Origin: JANQPX01 sp039197065
GTDB taxonomy: Bacteria; Pseudomonadota; Alphaproteobacteria; Geminicoccales; Geminicoccaceae
DNA: 64,000 nucleotides
Assembly: GCA_039197065.1 (NCBI GenBank)
Contig: JBCCUL010000039.1
Location: 1-64,000 of the forward strand
Reading direction: 5' to 3'
The translations under genes and the position numbers were made by a program. Below are positions 16,874 to 25,687 of the stretch, piece by piece; within the stretch, counting starts at the first letter, position 1, and every line of letters begins with the position of its first letter. A model generated the notes under the pieces. That model was not told the origin of the DNA. It was given only the letters and a program-made list of their open reading frames with translations, and made no database searches.

Positions 16874-17841
16874 GTCGTGTCCGGCAAGCGTTTTCTCATC
16901 TGGATCAGGATGGCGGCGTAGAGGAAGAGCAGCAGAAGCAGCGCTGTCGCGATCGCGGAGGCGTAGCCGAAGTCGAGCTTTTTATATGCGGTGGTGAAGA
17001 TGTAGCTCGGGAGGATCTGGGTCGAATTGGCTGGGCCGCCGCCGGTCATGACCACGACCAGGTCAGCAAAATTGGAGATCCAGATGGTGCGCAGGAGCAC
17101 CGTGATCGCGATCATCGGGGCGAGGAAGGGCAGCGTCACTTTGATGAAGCCCTGCCACGCCGTGGCACCGTCGATGGCCGCTGCCTCATAGAGTTCGTTC
17201 GGGATCGCCTGCAGGGCGGCAAGGAGCGTGATCGCGAAGAACGGGATGCCGAACCAGACATTGGCGGTGATCGGTCCCCACATGGCGAGATCGGGATCGC
17301 CCAGGATGTTATAGGGCTCGCTCAGCATGCCTAGGGCTGCCATCCAGTGCGGCAGCGGGCCGATCACCGGGTTGAACAGCCAGGCGAAGGTCAGGCCGGA
17401 AAGGAAGGTCGGGACGGCCCAGGGGAGAAAGACGATCGCTTGGACGAGACGCCTGCCCGCGAAGGGGCGGTTGAGCAACAAGGCGAGGCCTAGACCGAGG
17501 AAGAACTGAAAGGCAAGCGAGCCCACGGTCCACCAGACGGTATTGCCGAGCGAGCGCCAGAAGATCCTGTCCTGGAACAGCAGTGTCTCGAAATTGGCGA
17601 GGCCGACGAAGCCTGTATTGAACGGGTTCAGGATCGCGATGTTCTGAAAGGCGTAGGAGAGCCCGACGATCAGCGGCACGAACATGACGAGCGCGATCAG
17701 AATGAGCGCCGGGCTCAAATAGAGATAAGGCTCCAGCACCACCCCAAAGCGCCGGGGCCGATGCCCGGCCTCACGCGAAGGCCGAGCATCCACCGTCAAA
17801 TCAGGGCCGGCAGCCCTGCTGCCTATTGGGCTGCGAGCCAT
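16870..17841 (-). CDS. CUT1 ABC importer permease, MalF type (second system)
   Basis: Permease of about 323 residues. A soluble N-terminus is followed by PYLYLSPALILIALVMFVPL and further hydrophobic segments. The EAA loop is YEAAAIDGATAWQGFIKVTL and GGGPANSTQILPSYIF follows, as in MalF/UgpA proteins. I chose ATG 17841 (MARSPIGS), overlapping the binding-protein stop by 19 nt; an in-frame ATG at 17874 would lengthen the overlap to 52 nt without a clear ribosome site. Confidence 0.9.
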   Translation of the reverse strand: MARSPIGSRAAGPDLTVDARPSREAGHRPRRFGVVLEPYLYLSPALILIALVMFVPLIVGLSYAFQNIAILNPFNTGFVGLANFETLLFQDRIFWRSLGNTVWWTVGSLAFQFFLGLGLALLLNRPFAGRRLVQAIVFLPWAVPTFLSGLTFAWLFNPVIGPLPHWMAALGMLSEPYNILGDPDLAMWGPITANVWFGIPFFAITLLAALQAIPNELYEAAAIDGATAWQGFIKVTLPFLAPMIAITVLLRTIWISNFADLVVVMTGGGPANSTQILPSYIFTTAYKKLDFGYASAIATALLLLLFLYAAILIQMRKRLPDTT

Positions 17842-19085
17842 TTCTTCTGGGCGTCGCCGAGATAGGTGGCCCATTCATTGGCGACGTCTTCGGCCGTGCG
17901 TTCGCCGAGCAGCATCTCCTGACCGCCCTGCACCGCCATGACGTCGGCGAAATAGGCGAACTCTTCGAGATAGGTCGGCATCACCGTCGGCTTCCAGCGG
18001 TCATCGTTCATTTCGGTGAACCAGCCTTCGAACTGAGGTCCGGTGAAGGCCGGGTCCTGTTCCGCACCCTGGTGGATCGGGATGACGCCGACGAACTTGG
18101 CCCATTCGAGATTGCTCTCACGGGAGGAGAGATGGCCGATCAGCGCTGCCGCCTGGTCCTTATGCTCAGACGCACCGAACATCGCCCAGCCGGCATAGCC
18201 GATCGTTGGAAAACTCTTGCCGGCGGGGCCGAGCGGCATCGGGGCGACCGCGAAGTCCTCGGCGTCCATGCGTTCGGCGATGGCGATCAGCGCATCCGGA
18301 TCCTGGTCAAGCATCGCACAGGTGCCCGAATAGAAGCCGGCGACGATCTCGTTGAAGCCCCAATTGACGCTGTCCCTGGGCACGAAGCCATTCTGGTACA
18401 TGTCCACCAGGAACTGCAGGCCTGCGATCGCTTCGGGACTGTTCAGATTGCTGTTGCCTTCCTCGTCGAAATAGTCGTCATGGCCCATCATATTGGCCAT
18501 CATCATGACATAGCCATTGGCGCCGCCGGGACCGCCGCGCAGGCAGTACCCAGTTTTGCCGTCGAGCGCGGAGATCGCTTCCGAGGCCGCCGTGAAGTCG
18601 TCCATGGTCTCGGGCGGACCCTCCAAGCCGGCTTCGGCAAACAGCTTCTTGTTCCAGAACATGGCGCGCAGATAGAAGCCGTAGGGCACCATATACATAG
18701 TGTCGTTGACATAGCTTCCATATTGGACAGCGCGGTCGTTCAGCTCCGCCGCATCCGTCCAGCTTTCCATATAGGGACCAAGATCGACGAGCTGATCATT
18801 GTTGGCGTAGAGCGATAGCCAGCGGTCCGGCATCTCGACCACATCCGGGATCTGGCCGCCCTGCACCATGGTGGCGAGCTTTTCGAACGCCTGTCCCCAG
18901 GGAAGCGAGGTGACCTCGACCGTGACATCGGGGTTCGCTTCCTCGAACTTGGCGATCATGCCTTCCAGCACCTCGGTGCGCTGCGGGCTGGTGATCACCT
19001 CGACCAGCTGCAACGTCGTCTCCGCCTGCGCCGTTCCGGTCAGCAGCATGGCGGCAAAGCTGACACCGGTTAGAAGTCGTTTCAT
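17823..19085 (-). CDS. CUT1 periplasmic solute-binding protein (second system)
   Basis: A 420-residue family 1 extracellular solute-binding protein. The start at 19085 is fixed by GGAGG 5 nt upstream and begins a Sec signal peptide (MKRLLTGVSFAAMLLTGTAQ). Mature features such as EGMIAKFEEANPDVTVEVTS and a late GYAGWAMFGASEHKD segment are usual for this family. It is third in a minus-strand run beginning with the GntR and PLP-lyase genes. The ligand is not deducible. Confidence 0.9.
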   Translation of the reverse strand: MKRLLTGVSFAAMLLTGTAQAETTLQLVEVITSPQRTEVLEGMIAKFEEANPDVTVEVTSLPWGQAFEKLATMVQGGQIPDVVEMPDRWLSLYANNDQLVDLGPYMESWTDAAELNDRAVQYGSYVNDTMYMVPYGFYLRAMFWNKKLFAEAGLEGPPETMDDFTAASEAISALDGKTGYCLRGGPGGANGYVMMMANMMGHDDYFDEEGNSNLNSPEAIAGLQFLVDMYQNGFVPRDSVNWGFNEIVAGFYSGTCAMLDQDPDALIAIAERMDAEDFAVAPMPLGPAGKSFPTIGYAGWAMFGASEHKDQAAALIGHLSSRESNLEWAKFVGVIPIHQGAEQDPAFTGPQFEGWFTEMNDDRWKPTVMPTYLEEFAYFADVMAVQGGQEMLLGERTAEDVANEWATYLGDAQKKWLAAQ

Positions 19086-19123
19086 CAAGTCCTCCACTGT
19101 TGTCGTTGATTATGGTCGCTGCT

Positions 19124-20287
19124 TTATCTGACTTGGGCACGCTCCAATGCCGTTCGGAAATCCTCCCAAAGATCCTCGGCGTTCTCCAGTCCCAGACTAA
19201 GGCGCACCAGCTTCGGCGACACGCCGAAACGCTGGAGCGAATTTTCCTCGCCAACCTGTGCTAGCGCGACCTTTGCCGGCAAGATCAGGCTTTCAAAGCC
19301 GCCCCAGCTCACACCGAGCTTGAACAGACGAAGCGCATCGGCGAAGCGGGGGATGTCGACGCCGTCATCGAACTCGATCGACATCAGGCCGGACCGGCCT
19401 TCGAGGCCCGGCACGGCGTTGGGACCGGGCGAATGGATTGCTTTGACAAGCGGCAGGGTCGCCAGCCGGTCGACGAACAGATCGGCCGTCGCCTGATGCT
19501 GACGCATACGCGCCGAAAGCGTGCGCAGGCCGCGGGTCAAAAGAAACGCCTCGAAGGGTGCGAGCTTGCCGCCGAGAAGCGGCAGGGTCAGATCGCGAAG
19601 GCGGGCGATCCGCTCGGCGGATGCGACGACCACGCCGGCCACGGTGTCGGAATGGCCGCAGATGTATTTGGAGGCGGAATGCAGGACGATGTCGATGCCT
19701 GAGGTCAGCGGTCGCTGGAAGACAGGGCTGGCCCAGCTGTTGTCGATCACGGTGAGCGCGCCGTGACGGCGGGCGTGGGCGGCGACCTTAGCAAGGTCCA
19801 TCACCTCGAACACCACCGAGCTCGGGCTTTCGAGATAGGCGAGCGCCACACCGTCGAGAAGATCGGGATCGTCTTCGAAGGCCTTCGGCGGATGGTAGAC
19901 GATCTCGATGCCGAACGGTCTAAGCAGCCGTTCGAACAGGCGGTAGGTGTCGGGATAGACATGCTCGATGCAGGCGACCCGATCGCCGGGCTTCAGGAAG
20001 GCGAGCAGGGTCGACGAAATCGCCGCCATGCCAGAGGCGAAAGCGACCGCGGCCTCGCCCTCCTCCGCCTCGGCGATCATCGCCTCGAAGGCGGCAACCG
20101 TCGGGTTCTGCACGCGGGTGTAGATGGACTGGTCCGTCTTTCCGGCCATGCGGTCTTCGAAAGCCTGGAAGCTGTCGAAGGTGAAGAGCGAGGTCTGATA
20201 GATCGGCGGCGTTACCGAGCCGGCATCGGCGCCATAGGCCGCGGCCAGCACCGTTGCCAGATCCTGACGGTCATCCATGACCAGCAT
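19124..20287 (-). CDS. PLP-dependent Cys/Met-metabolism lyase (cystathionine/methionine gamma-lyase family)
   Basis: A 387-residue fold-type I PLP enzyme. The phosphate-binding YTRVQNPTVAAFE motif, GMAAISSTLLAFL and the cofactor lysine in HSASKYICGHSD are family hallmarks. Members catalyse gamma-elimination, beta-elimination or replacement on cystathionine, methionine, homocysteine or O-acylhomoserine; the specific reaction cannot be read off. Its start (20287, or 20278) overlaps the GntR stop, and a CUT1 importer follows after 38 bp. Such a lyase linked to a carbohydrate-type importer is an uncommon pairing and may mean the imported ligand is an amino-acid conjugate or thioether. Confidence 0.88.
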   Translation of the reverse strand: MLVMDDRQDLATVLAAAYGADAGSVTPPIYQTSLFTFDSFQAFEDRMAGKTDQSIYTRVQNPTVAAFEAMIAEAEEGEAAVAFASGMAAISSTLLAFLKPGDRVACIEHVYPDTYRLFERLLRPFGIEIVYHPPKAFEDDPDLLDGVALAYLESPSSVVFEVMDLAKVAAHARRHGALTVIDNSWASPVFQRPLTSGIDIVLHSASKYICGHSDTVAGVVVASAERIARLRDLTLPLLGGKLAPFEAFLLTRGLRTLSARMRQHQATADLFVDRLATLPLVKAIHSPGPNAVPGLEGRSGLMSIEFDDGVDIPRFADALRLFKLGVSWGGFESLILPAKVALAQVGEENSLQRFGVSPKLVRLSLGLENAEDLWEDFRTALERAQVR

Positions 20288-21029
20288 CCGTCACGACCGC
20301 GCGCACGTCCTCCTCGAGCCGATCCATAATCCCGGCCATAACAGCCGCGGCCGCTTCTTCGTCGCCTGCTGCGATCGCCTGGGCGAGCCCGTGGTGCATG
20401 GGGATGGTCGCATGGCCGAGTTCGGGTTCGCCGAAGGGAGCATCGTAGATCTCGTTGAAGGTCTTTTGGATCTGGCGGATCAGCTGATTGAAGAGCGGAT
20501 TGCCGGACGCTTCATGGATGGCGTCGTGCAGACGATTGTCGGCGGCACGCCAGTCTTCACCGGCCTCGTAGACGGCAATCAGCTCGGCGGAACGCGCGAT
20601 GATCACGCGCCCCTGCGCATCGCTCACATGGCGTGCCGCCAGGCGCACGGCTTCGATCTCCAGCGGCCGGCGCACGGCATGGGTGCGCAGCAGGCTTTCG
20701 GCTTCGACGTTCAGGGTCAGCGGGATCCAGATGGCCTTGCGCGAGACTTCGGCGGCGAGGATCGTGCCCGCCTTCTTGTTGCGCGTGACAATGCCCATGT
20801 TCTGCCAGGCGATCAAAGCTTCCCGCAATTTGGCGCGCCCGATGCCGAGACGCTCGGCAAGCTCGATCTCCGGTGGCAGCCGATCCCCGATGCCCAGCCC
20901 TGCCCGCTCGACCATCCGAGACAGCGCCTCCAACACATCCCGACCGCTGCTACCAGCCTTGAGCGGCCGTATCTGGTCAGCTGCTTTCCGAAGCCTCGTC
21001 GGGGCTAAGGCCGGCTTTGATGACGACAC
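20271..21029 (-). CDS. FadR/GntR-family transcriptional regulator
   Basis: A 252-residue regulator. The winged-helix DNA-binding domain covers about residues 30-95 (GDRLPPEIELAERLGIGR, then LREALIAWQNMGIVT). An FCD-type helical ligand domain has the conserved NRLHDAIHEASGNPLF motif with metal-binding histidines. It is the first gene of the minus-strand run with the PLP lyase and CUT1 importer. Two FadR-type operator-like palindromes lie 44-75 bp upstream, consistent with autoregulation of the operon. Confidence 0.92.
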   Translation of the reverse strand: MSSSKPALAPTRLRKAADQIRPLKAGSSGRDVLEALSRMVERAGLGIGDRLPPEIELAERLGIGRAKLREALIAWQNMGIVTRNKKAGTILAAEVSRKAIWIPLTLNVEAESLLRTHAVRRPLEIEAVRLAARHVSDAQGRVIIARSAELIAVYEAGEDWRAADNRLHDAIHEASGNPLFNQLIRQIQKTFNEIYDAPFGEPELGHATIPMHHGLAQAIAAGDEEAAAAVMAGIMDRLEEDVRAVVTDAGHG

Positions 21030-21072
21030 GATCCAGGCCCGTCTTGATGGGTACTACCGTAACCATAAGTTA

Positions 21073-21104
21073 TTGTCGGACAAAATCAAGATAATGTCCG
21101 ACAA
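21073..21104 (-). promoter_or_regulatory. Pair of FadR-type operators
   Basis: TTGTCGGACAA (21073-21083) is a perfect palindrome matching the FadR-family pattern TNGTNNNACNA. A second near copy, TGTCCGACAA, is at 21095-21104. Their centres (21078 and 21099) are 21 bp apart, two helical turns, so two dimers would bind one face. They sit just upstream of the GntR gene. The rest of the 21105-21407 gap up to the arginase-fold gene shows no further gene or clear motif. Confidence 0.7.
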
Positions 21105-21407
21105 AACCTTGATGCGTGCTCAACGCCTCACGAGTCAGGACGTCAAATGGCTACCGGCAATCTGCAACAAGTCACGCATGGGCACCTGACAGCAAGTTGA
21201 GGGTGCATTCTGGTTGGCGGCAGCGTGTGATTTCTGGGATCCAGAACCTGCCTGAAGGATGCGACCGTCGCCCGTTATCGCCGACGGCTCTTGCCCTGAA
21301 ATCGGGTTTTGGCTTCAACCTTTGAACTCTGAGACGGCAGCAGGCATGTCCCAGTTATGCGAACACCTAACACCGCACATGAATGACGATGCGCAGGAGG
21401 CCCTCAA

Positions 21408-22367
21408 ATGAGTCAAAAGCCCGATCTCGGTGCGCTGTTTGGCGCGACATCCGCCGAGACCTTTCTTGGCCTTGAGGCCTGCACCGACTTGGAGGCCATC
21501 GACGCGTCATCGGCCTTCATTGGCGCCCCTTGTGCAACGCCTTACGGGTCTGTCGGAGCTTATGCGCGGAATGGCCCGGCTTCGTTGCGGCAGGCCATCG
21601 GGTCGTTGACGGCGAACATCGATAGGCACAATTTCGATCTCGGCGGTCAAACCTTCCCGCAGGGGACGAAACGCGCAGTCGATTGTGGCGACTTGCCATG
21701 GAGTGACACTGATTTCGCGTTCAACCGAGCAACGATCCGGCAAGCGATTTCCAGCGTCGCGCGACGCGGTGTGGTTCCCATTCTGATTGGCGGGGACGAC
21801 TCTGTTCCCATTCCCATGTTGGACGCCTTGAGCGACACAGGTAAGACCTACACGATTTTGCAGATCGATGCGCATATCGATTGGCGTGATAGCCATATGG
21901 GCGAAACGCTGGGTCTGTCCTCGACGATGCGGCGAGCATCCGAGATGGATCACATCGAGAAGATTATCCAAGTCGGCGCGCGCGGGATCGGATCGGGATA
22001 CTCCTCCGACTATGATGACGCGGTGGCGTGGGGCGCCAAGTTCGTCACAGGTCCAGACATTCACCAGCGAGGTCTGCAACCCGCAATCGACCAGCTCGAC
22101 CGCGGTGCTGACATTATTCTCTGCATCGACATTGACGCGATGGATCCAGCAATCGCACCGAACACAATCGGACGCACACCCGGTGGTCTCGGCTACTACC
22201 AGGTGCTCGAACTGATTACAGCGGCTGCGGAACGTGGCTCCATTGCTTCGGTCGACTTTGTCGAGATCATGCCGGAGGTGGATATCGACGGCATTGGCGG
22301 TCTGACCGTATCGCGACTGGTTGCCGCCACAATGGGCATCGTTGCCCGCCAGCAGGCGAAGATCTGA
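21408..22367 (+). CDS. Arginase/agmatinase-fold hydrolase with altered metal site
   Basis: A 319-residue ureohydrolase-family protein, start supported by AGGAGG 7 nt upstream. Family motifs are recognisable: GGDDS at 128-132, DAHIDWRD at 154-161 and CIDIDAMDP at 239-247. In arginases and agmatinases the first reads GGDHS, whose histidine binds Mn; here it is Asp131. The usual GTGTPEPGG loop is NTIGRTPGG, losing the conserved Glu. The other ligands (Asp154, His156, Asp158, Asp241, Asp243) remain. A metal-dependent amidino or related C-N hydrolase is likely, but agmatinase or arginase activity should not be assumed. Confidence 0.85.
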   Translation: MSQKPDLGALFGATSAETFLGLEACTDLEAIDASSAFIGAPCATPYGSVGAYARNGPASLRQAIGSLTANIDRHNFDLGGQTFPQGTKRAVDCGDLPWSDTDFAFNRATIRQAISSVARRGVVPILIGGDDSVPIPMLDALSDTGKTYTILQIDAHIDWRDSHMGETLGLSSTMRRASEMDHIEKIIQVGARGIGSGYSSDYDDAVAWGAKFVTGPDIHQRGLQPAIDQLDRGADIILCIDIDAMDPAIAPNTIGRTPGGLGYYQVLELITAAAERGSIASVDFVEIMPEVDIDGIGGLTVSRLVAATMGIVARQQAKI

Positions 22368-22520
22368 ACCCAACTCGAACGACGCCGTCGATTTCTGAGA
22401 AAGATGCTGCAACCGGCCGAGTTCGGTCAGGGACGGCAACAAGCGCGGTCGCCTATCACGAGGAATGCGCCCACCAGTGCTGGAGACAATCTGGAGAAAG
22501 TCCGAAAATGAACCTGCTCA

Positions 22521-25500
22521 TCACGATGGGACAGTCGCTAGATCGACGGTCGAATCGGCAGGGCGTCTTGCCGATTCAACAGCGGCCGCGCTGCGCCTCG
22601 ATACGGCTAGGCTGAAGGCCGGCGGCACGAAGTAGAAGGAGACGACGGTCGACAGCAGCACGCCGCCTGCGATCGCCATGGCGAAGGGCGGCCAAAAGCC
22701 GCCGCCTGCGAGGATCAGGGGCAGGAACCCGCCGAACGTGGTGATCGTGGTCGAGAAGATATGGCGGCTGGAATCCATCACCGTCTCACGGATCGCGCCC
22801 GGATCGCCTGCCGCAGCAAGCGGCTTTGCCTGAAGGGCCGTCATGATGATGATCGCGGCGTTGATCGAAACGCCAATCGAGCCGATCACGCCGATCAGCG
22901 CCTGGATGCCGAAGGGATAGTCGAAGATCGCGAGCGCCAGCAGGCTTAGGCCCATGGACAGGATGGCGACCGCGCCCGCGATCAGCGACAGGCGATAGGA
23001 ATTGAAGGTCAGCACGATCGAGGCGATCATCAGCGCGACGATCAGGCCGATGGGGCCGAGGAGATTGTTGACGGTCTCGGCGCGCGCATCCGAGTCGCCG
23101 CCATATTCGATGCGATAACCAGGCGGCAGGTCGAGCGGCTGGACCTCCAGGATCTGCTGCAGCTCGGCTAGAGCCTCTTCCGGGAGAACGCCGAGCTGAA
23201 GATAGGCCTGGACGGTGACCACACGCTCGCCGTTTCGCCGATCGATCGGGCTTTCCGAAGGCACCAGGCGCGCCTCACCGAGCGCGGACAGCGGGAGCCC
23301 GGGATAGACGCCCTCCTGGACCAGACTTCGCGCATTGGGCGGCAGCAGATCGAGCGTCCTAATGGCCGTAATGTCCTCACGGCCGACATCGCCGACGCGC
23401 ACGCGCACCGGCAGCTCCTCCGGGCCTTCGACCAACGAGCCGCCGGTCCTCCCGGTGGTGAGACCATCCAGCTGGTCAGCAGCATCGGCGAGTGTGAGGC
23501 CAGCCATGCGAAGCTTGTCCTCGTCGAAATCGAAGACGAGCTTGGGCGCCGCACTCTCGAGGCTGGTCTTGGTGTGGGTGACCTCCGGGATCGAGGCCAT
23601 CAGGAGACGCATGCCGGCGGCGGCCTCCTTCAAGACCGGAAGCTCCGGCCCAACCACGCGCACCTCCACCGGTGCTGCGACCGGCGGGCCTTGGACCAGA
23701 TGGCGGACGATGCTCTGCGCTTCCGGCAGTTCCCGATCGAGCACGGCCTGAAGGTCAGGCACCAGCGTCTTGGTCAGGCGTTCGTCCGCCGTGGTGACCA
23801 GCGCTTCGGCGAAGCTCGGCACGCCGTCCTGGTTCATCATCATGTTGTAATAAAAGGAAGGCGCACTCTCGCCCATGACCCAGGTGACCGCCTTGATCTC
23901 GTCCCGGTCCCGGAGGATGCGGTCGGCGTCGGCCACCAGGCGTTCACTCGAGGCAAGGCTGGCGCCATCCGGCAGCTTCAGCTGGACGTAGAACTGATCC
24001 CGCTCGACACCCGGGAAGAACTGCGCGGTCAGCACCGGGAAGGCGCCGAAACCGATCACGGGGAGGATCAGGGCGGCGAGGATGGCAAGCCCGCGATAGC
24101 GAAGTGAAAGGTCGAGCGAGGCCGCGAACAGGCGGCCGATCCAGCCCGGGTTCACCCCGTTACGCCACCAGGACCAGCGCCCCCCACCCTCGCCTTCCGG
24201 GAGGACGAGCCCGGCGATCGCCGGCGTGACGGTCAGCGCCAGGAGAAAGGACGTGATCAGCATGACGATCACGGCGGTTGCGATGGAGCCGACGAAATCG
24301 CCGGCCGGCCCCGGCAGCACCGCCATCGGCATGAAGGCGAAAACCGTGGTCGCGGTGGACGCGAGTAGCGGGACCGCCAACCGGCGCACGGCCGCGCCCA
24401 CCGCCTTTTCCCGGGCTTTGCGATGGCGAATCCGCCGGGCGATCTCGTCAGTCATGACGATCGCAGCATCCACCATCAGGCCGAGCGCCACGATCATCCC
24501 GGTGACCGACATCTGATGGATCGGCACGCCGAGCTTTTGCAGGATGGCGAGCGACAGGAGAGCGGTGAGCGGAAGCGTGATCGCGACCACAAAGGCGGCG
24601 CGCCAGCCGAGCGTGATCAGCAGCACGCCGATCACCAGGCTGACGCCGATCAGGAGATTCTGGCCGAGTTCGCCCAGGCGCTTTGCGGTATAGGCGCTCT
24701 GATCGAACAGGAGCTGATGCTCGATCCCATGGGGCAGCGCGGCCTCGAAGTCCGTCAAGGCTGCGCGCATCCGCGTCATCCAGGCATCGACCTGGAGATC
24801 GCTTTGCATGCGTGCGGCGATGAGGATCGCAGGGCGGCCCTCGACCAGCGCTTTCGTGGCTCGGGGCTGCTCGACGCCGCGGGTGACGGAAGCAACGTCC
24901 CCGATCCGGTTGATGGCGCCGTCCGGCGTTTCGATCAGCGGGATGGCGCGAATGCGATCGAGACCGTCGATCTCGCCCGTGACCTCGATCAGAAAATCCT
25001 TGCCGGCGCCCGGCACGCGACCGGCCTCGATTTTGGCATCGGCACGGCGAATGGCAGCGGCCACATCGGCGACCGTCAAGCCGAGACTGGCAAGCCTTCT
25101 CGCCTCGATCTCGACGCGGACCTCCTCTTCCGCCTCGCCGAAGAGACGCACCAGCTCAGTGCCGGGCACGCCGCGAAGACGATCCTGCAGAAGCTCGGCA
25201 TAGCGGTTCAAGATGGCGGGCGCGACGTCGCGGCCGTCCCGGCCCATCAACGCGCTGATCGCGGAGAACGCTCCCGTTCGGTCATTGTCGAATTCCGGCT
25301 CGGGCACGCCAGCCGGGAAGTTCAACGCCGCGTCCGAAAGCGCGTCCCGGATCTCGGACCAGGCCTGCTCGATCTCGACATCTGTGATGAATGAGGACAG
25401 CTCGATGCTGATCACCGAGATACCGGTGCGGGACGCTGAGGTGATCTCGACGATCGTGTCGATCTCGCGGAGCTCCTCCTCGATTTTCTCCGTGACCAGC

Positions 25501-25676
25501 GCCTCGACGCGCGCGGGATCGGCGCCGGGATAGGGCGTGATCACGTTCGCGAAGAGGTTGGTGATGGTCGGATCTTCCTGCCGACCGATGGTGAGAAGTG
25601 ACGTCGCGCCGATGGCGACGATCATGAAGATCACAAGACCGAGGATGCGGCGTTGCCGATAGAGCAGCGATTCCAT
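22521..25676 (-). CDS. RND-family efflux transporter, inner-membrane pump
   Basis: About 1051 residues in the AcrB/MexB-like (HAE-1) superfamily. A first membrane helix follows MESLLYRQRRILGLVIF, then a porter domain (ITPYPGADPARVEALVTEKI), a helix block with GLMVDAAIVMTDEIARRIRH carrying the proton-relay acid, a second porter domain and a final helix block. Start chosen at 25676 (second of two ATGs) because AGGAGG lies 6 nt away; the frame stays open 66 codons further, but those would run across the adaptor gene. It probably exports amphiphilic compounds with the adaptor upstream. No outer-membrane TolC-like gene is nearby. Confidence 0.94.
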   Translation of the reverse strand: MESLLYRQRRILGLVIFMIVAIGATSLLTIGRQEDPTITNLFANVITPYPGADPARVEALVTEKIEEELREIDTIVEITSASRTGISVISIELSSFITDVEIEQAWSEIRDALSDAALNFPAGVPEPEFDNDRTGAFSAISALMGRDGRDVAPAILNRYAELLQDRLRGVPGTELVRLFGEAEEEVRVEIEARRLASLGLTVADVAAAIRRADAKIEAGRVPGAGKDFLIEVTGEIDGLDRIRAIPLIETPDGAINRIGDVASVTRGVEQPRATKALVEGRPAILIAARMQSDLQVDAWMTRMRAALTDFEAALPHGIEHQLLFDQSAYTAKRLGELGQNLLIGVSLVIGVLLITLGWRAAFVVAITLPLTALLSLAILQKLGVPIHQMSVTGMIVALGLMVDAAIVMTDEIARRIRHRKAREKAVGAAVRRLAVPLLASTATTVFAFMPMAVLPGPAGDFVGSIATAVIVMLITSFLLALTVTPAIAGLVLPEGEGGGRWSWWRNGVNPGWIGRLFAASLDLSLRYRGLAILAALILPVIGFGAFPVLTAQFFPGVERDQFYVQLKLPDGASLASSERLVADADRILRDRDEIKAVTWVMGESAPSFYYNMMMNQDGVPSFAEALVTTADERLTKTLVPDLQAVLDRELPEAQSIVRHLVQGPPVAAPVEVRVVGPELPVLKEAAAGMRLLMASIPEVTHTKTSLESAAPKLVFDFDEDKLRMAGLTLADAADQLDGLTTGRTGGSLVEGPEELPVRVRVGDVGREDITAIRTLDLLPPNARSLVQEGVYPGLPLSALGEARLVPSESPIDRRNGERVVTVQAYLQLGVLPEEALAELQQILEVQPLDLPPGYRIEYGGDSDARAETVNNLLGPIGLIVALMIASIVLTFNSYRLSLIAGAVAILSMGLSLLALAIFDYPFGIQALIGVIGSIGVSINAAIIIMTALQAKPLAAAGDPGAIRETVMDSSRHIFSTTITTFGGFLPLILAGGGFWPPFAMAIAGGVLLSTVVSFYFVPPAFSLAVSRRSAAAVESARRPADSTVDLATVPS

Positions 25677-25687
25677 CATCGGCCTCC

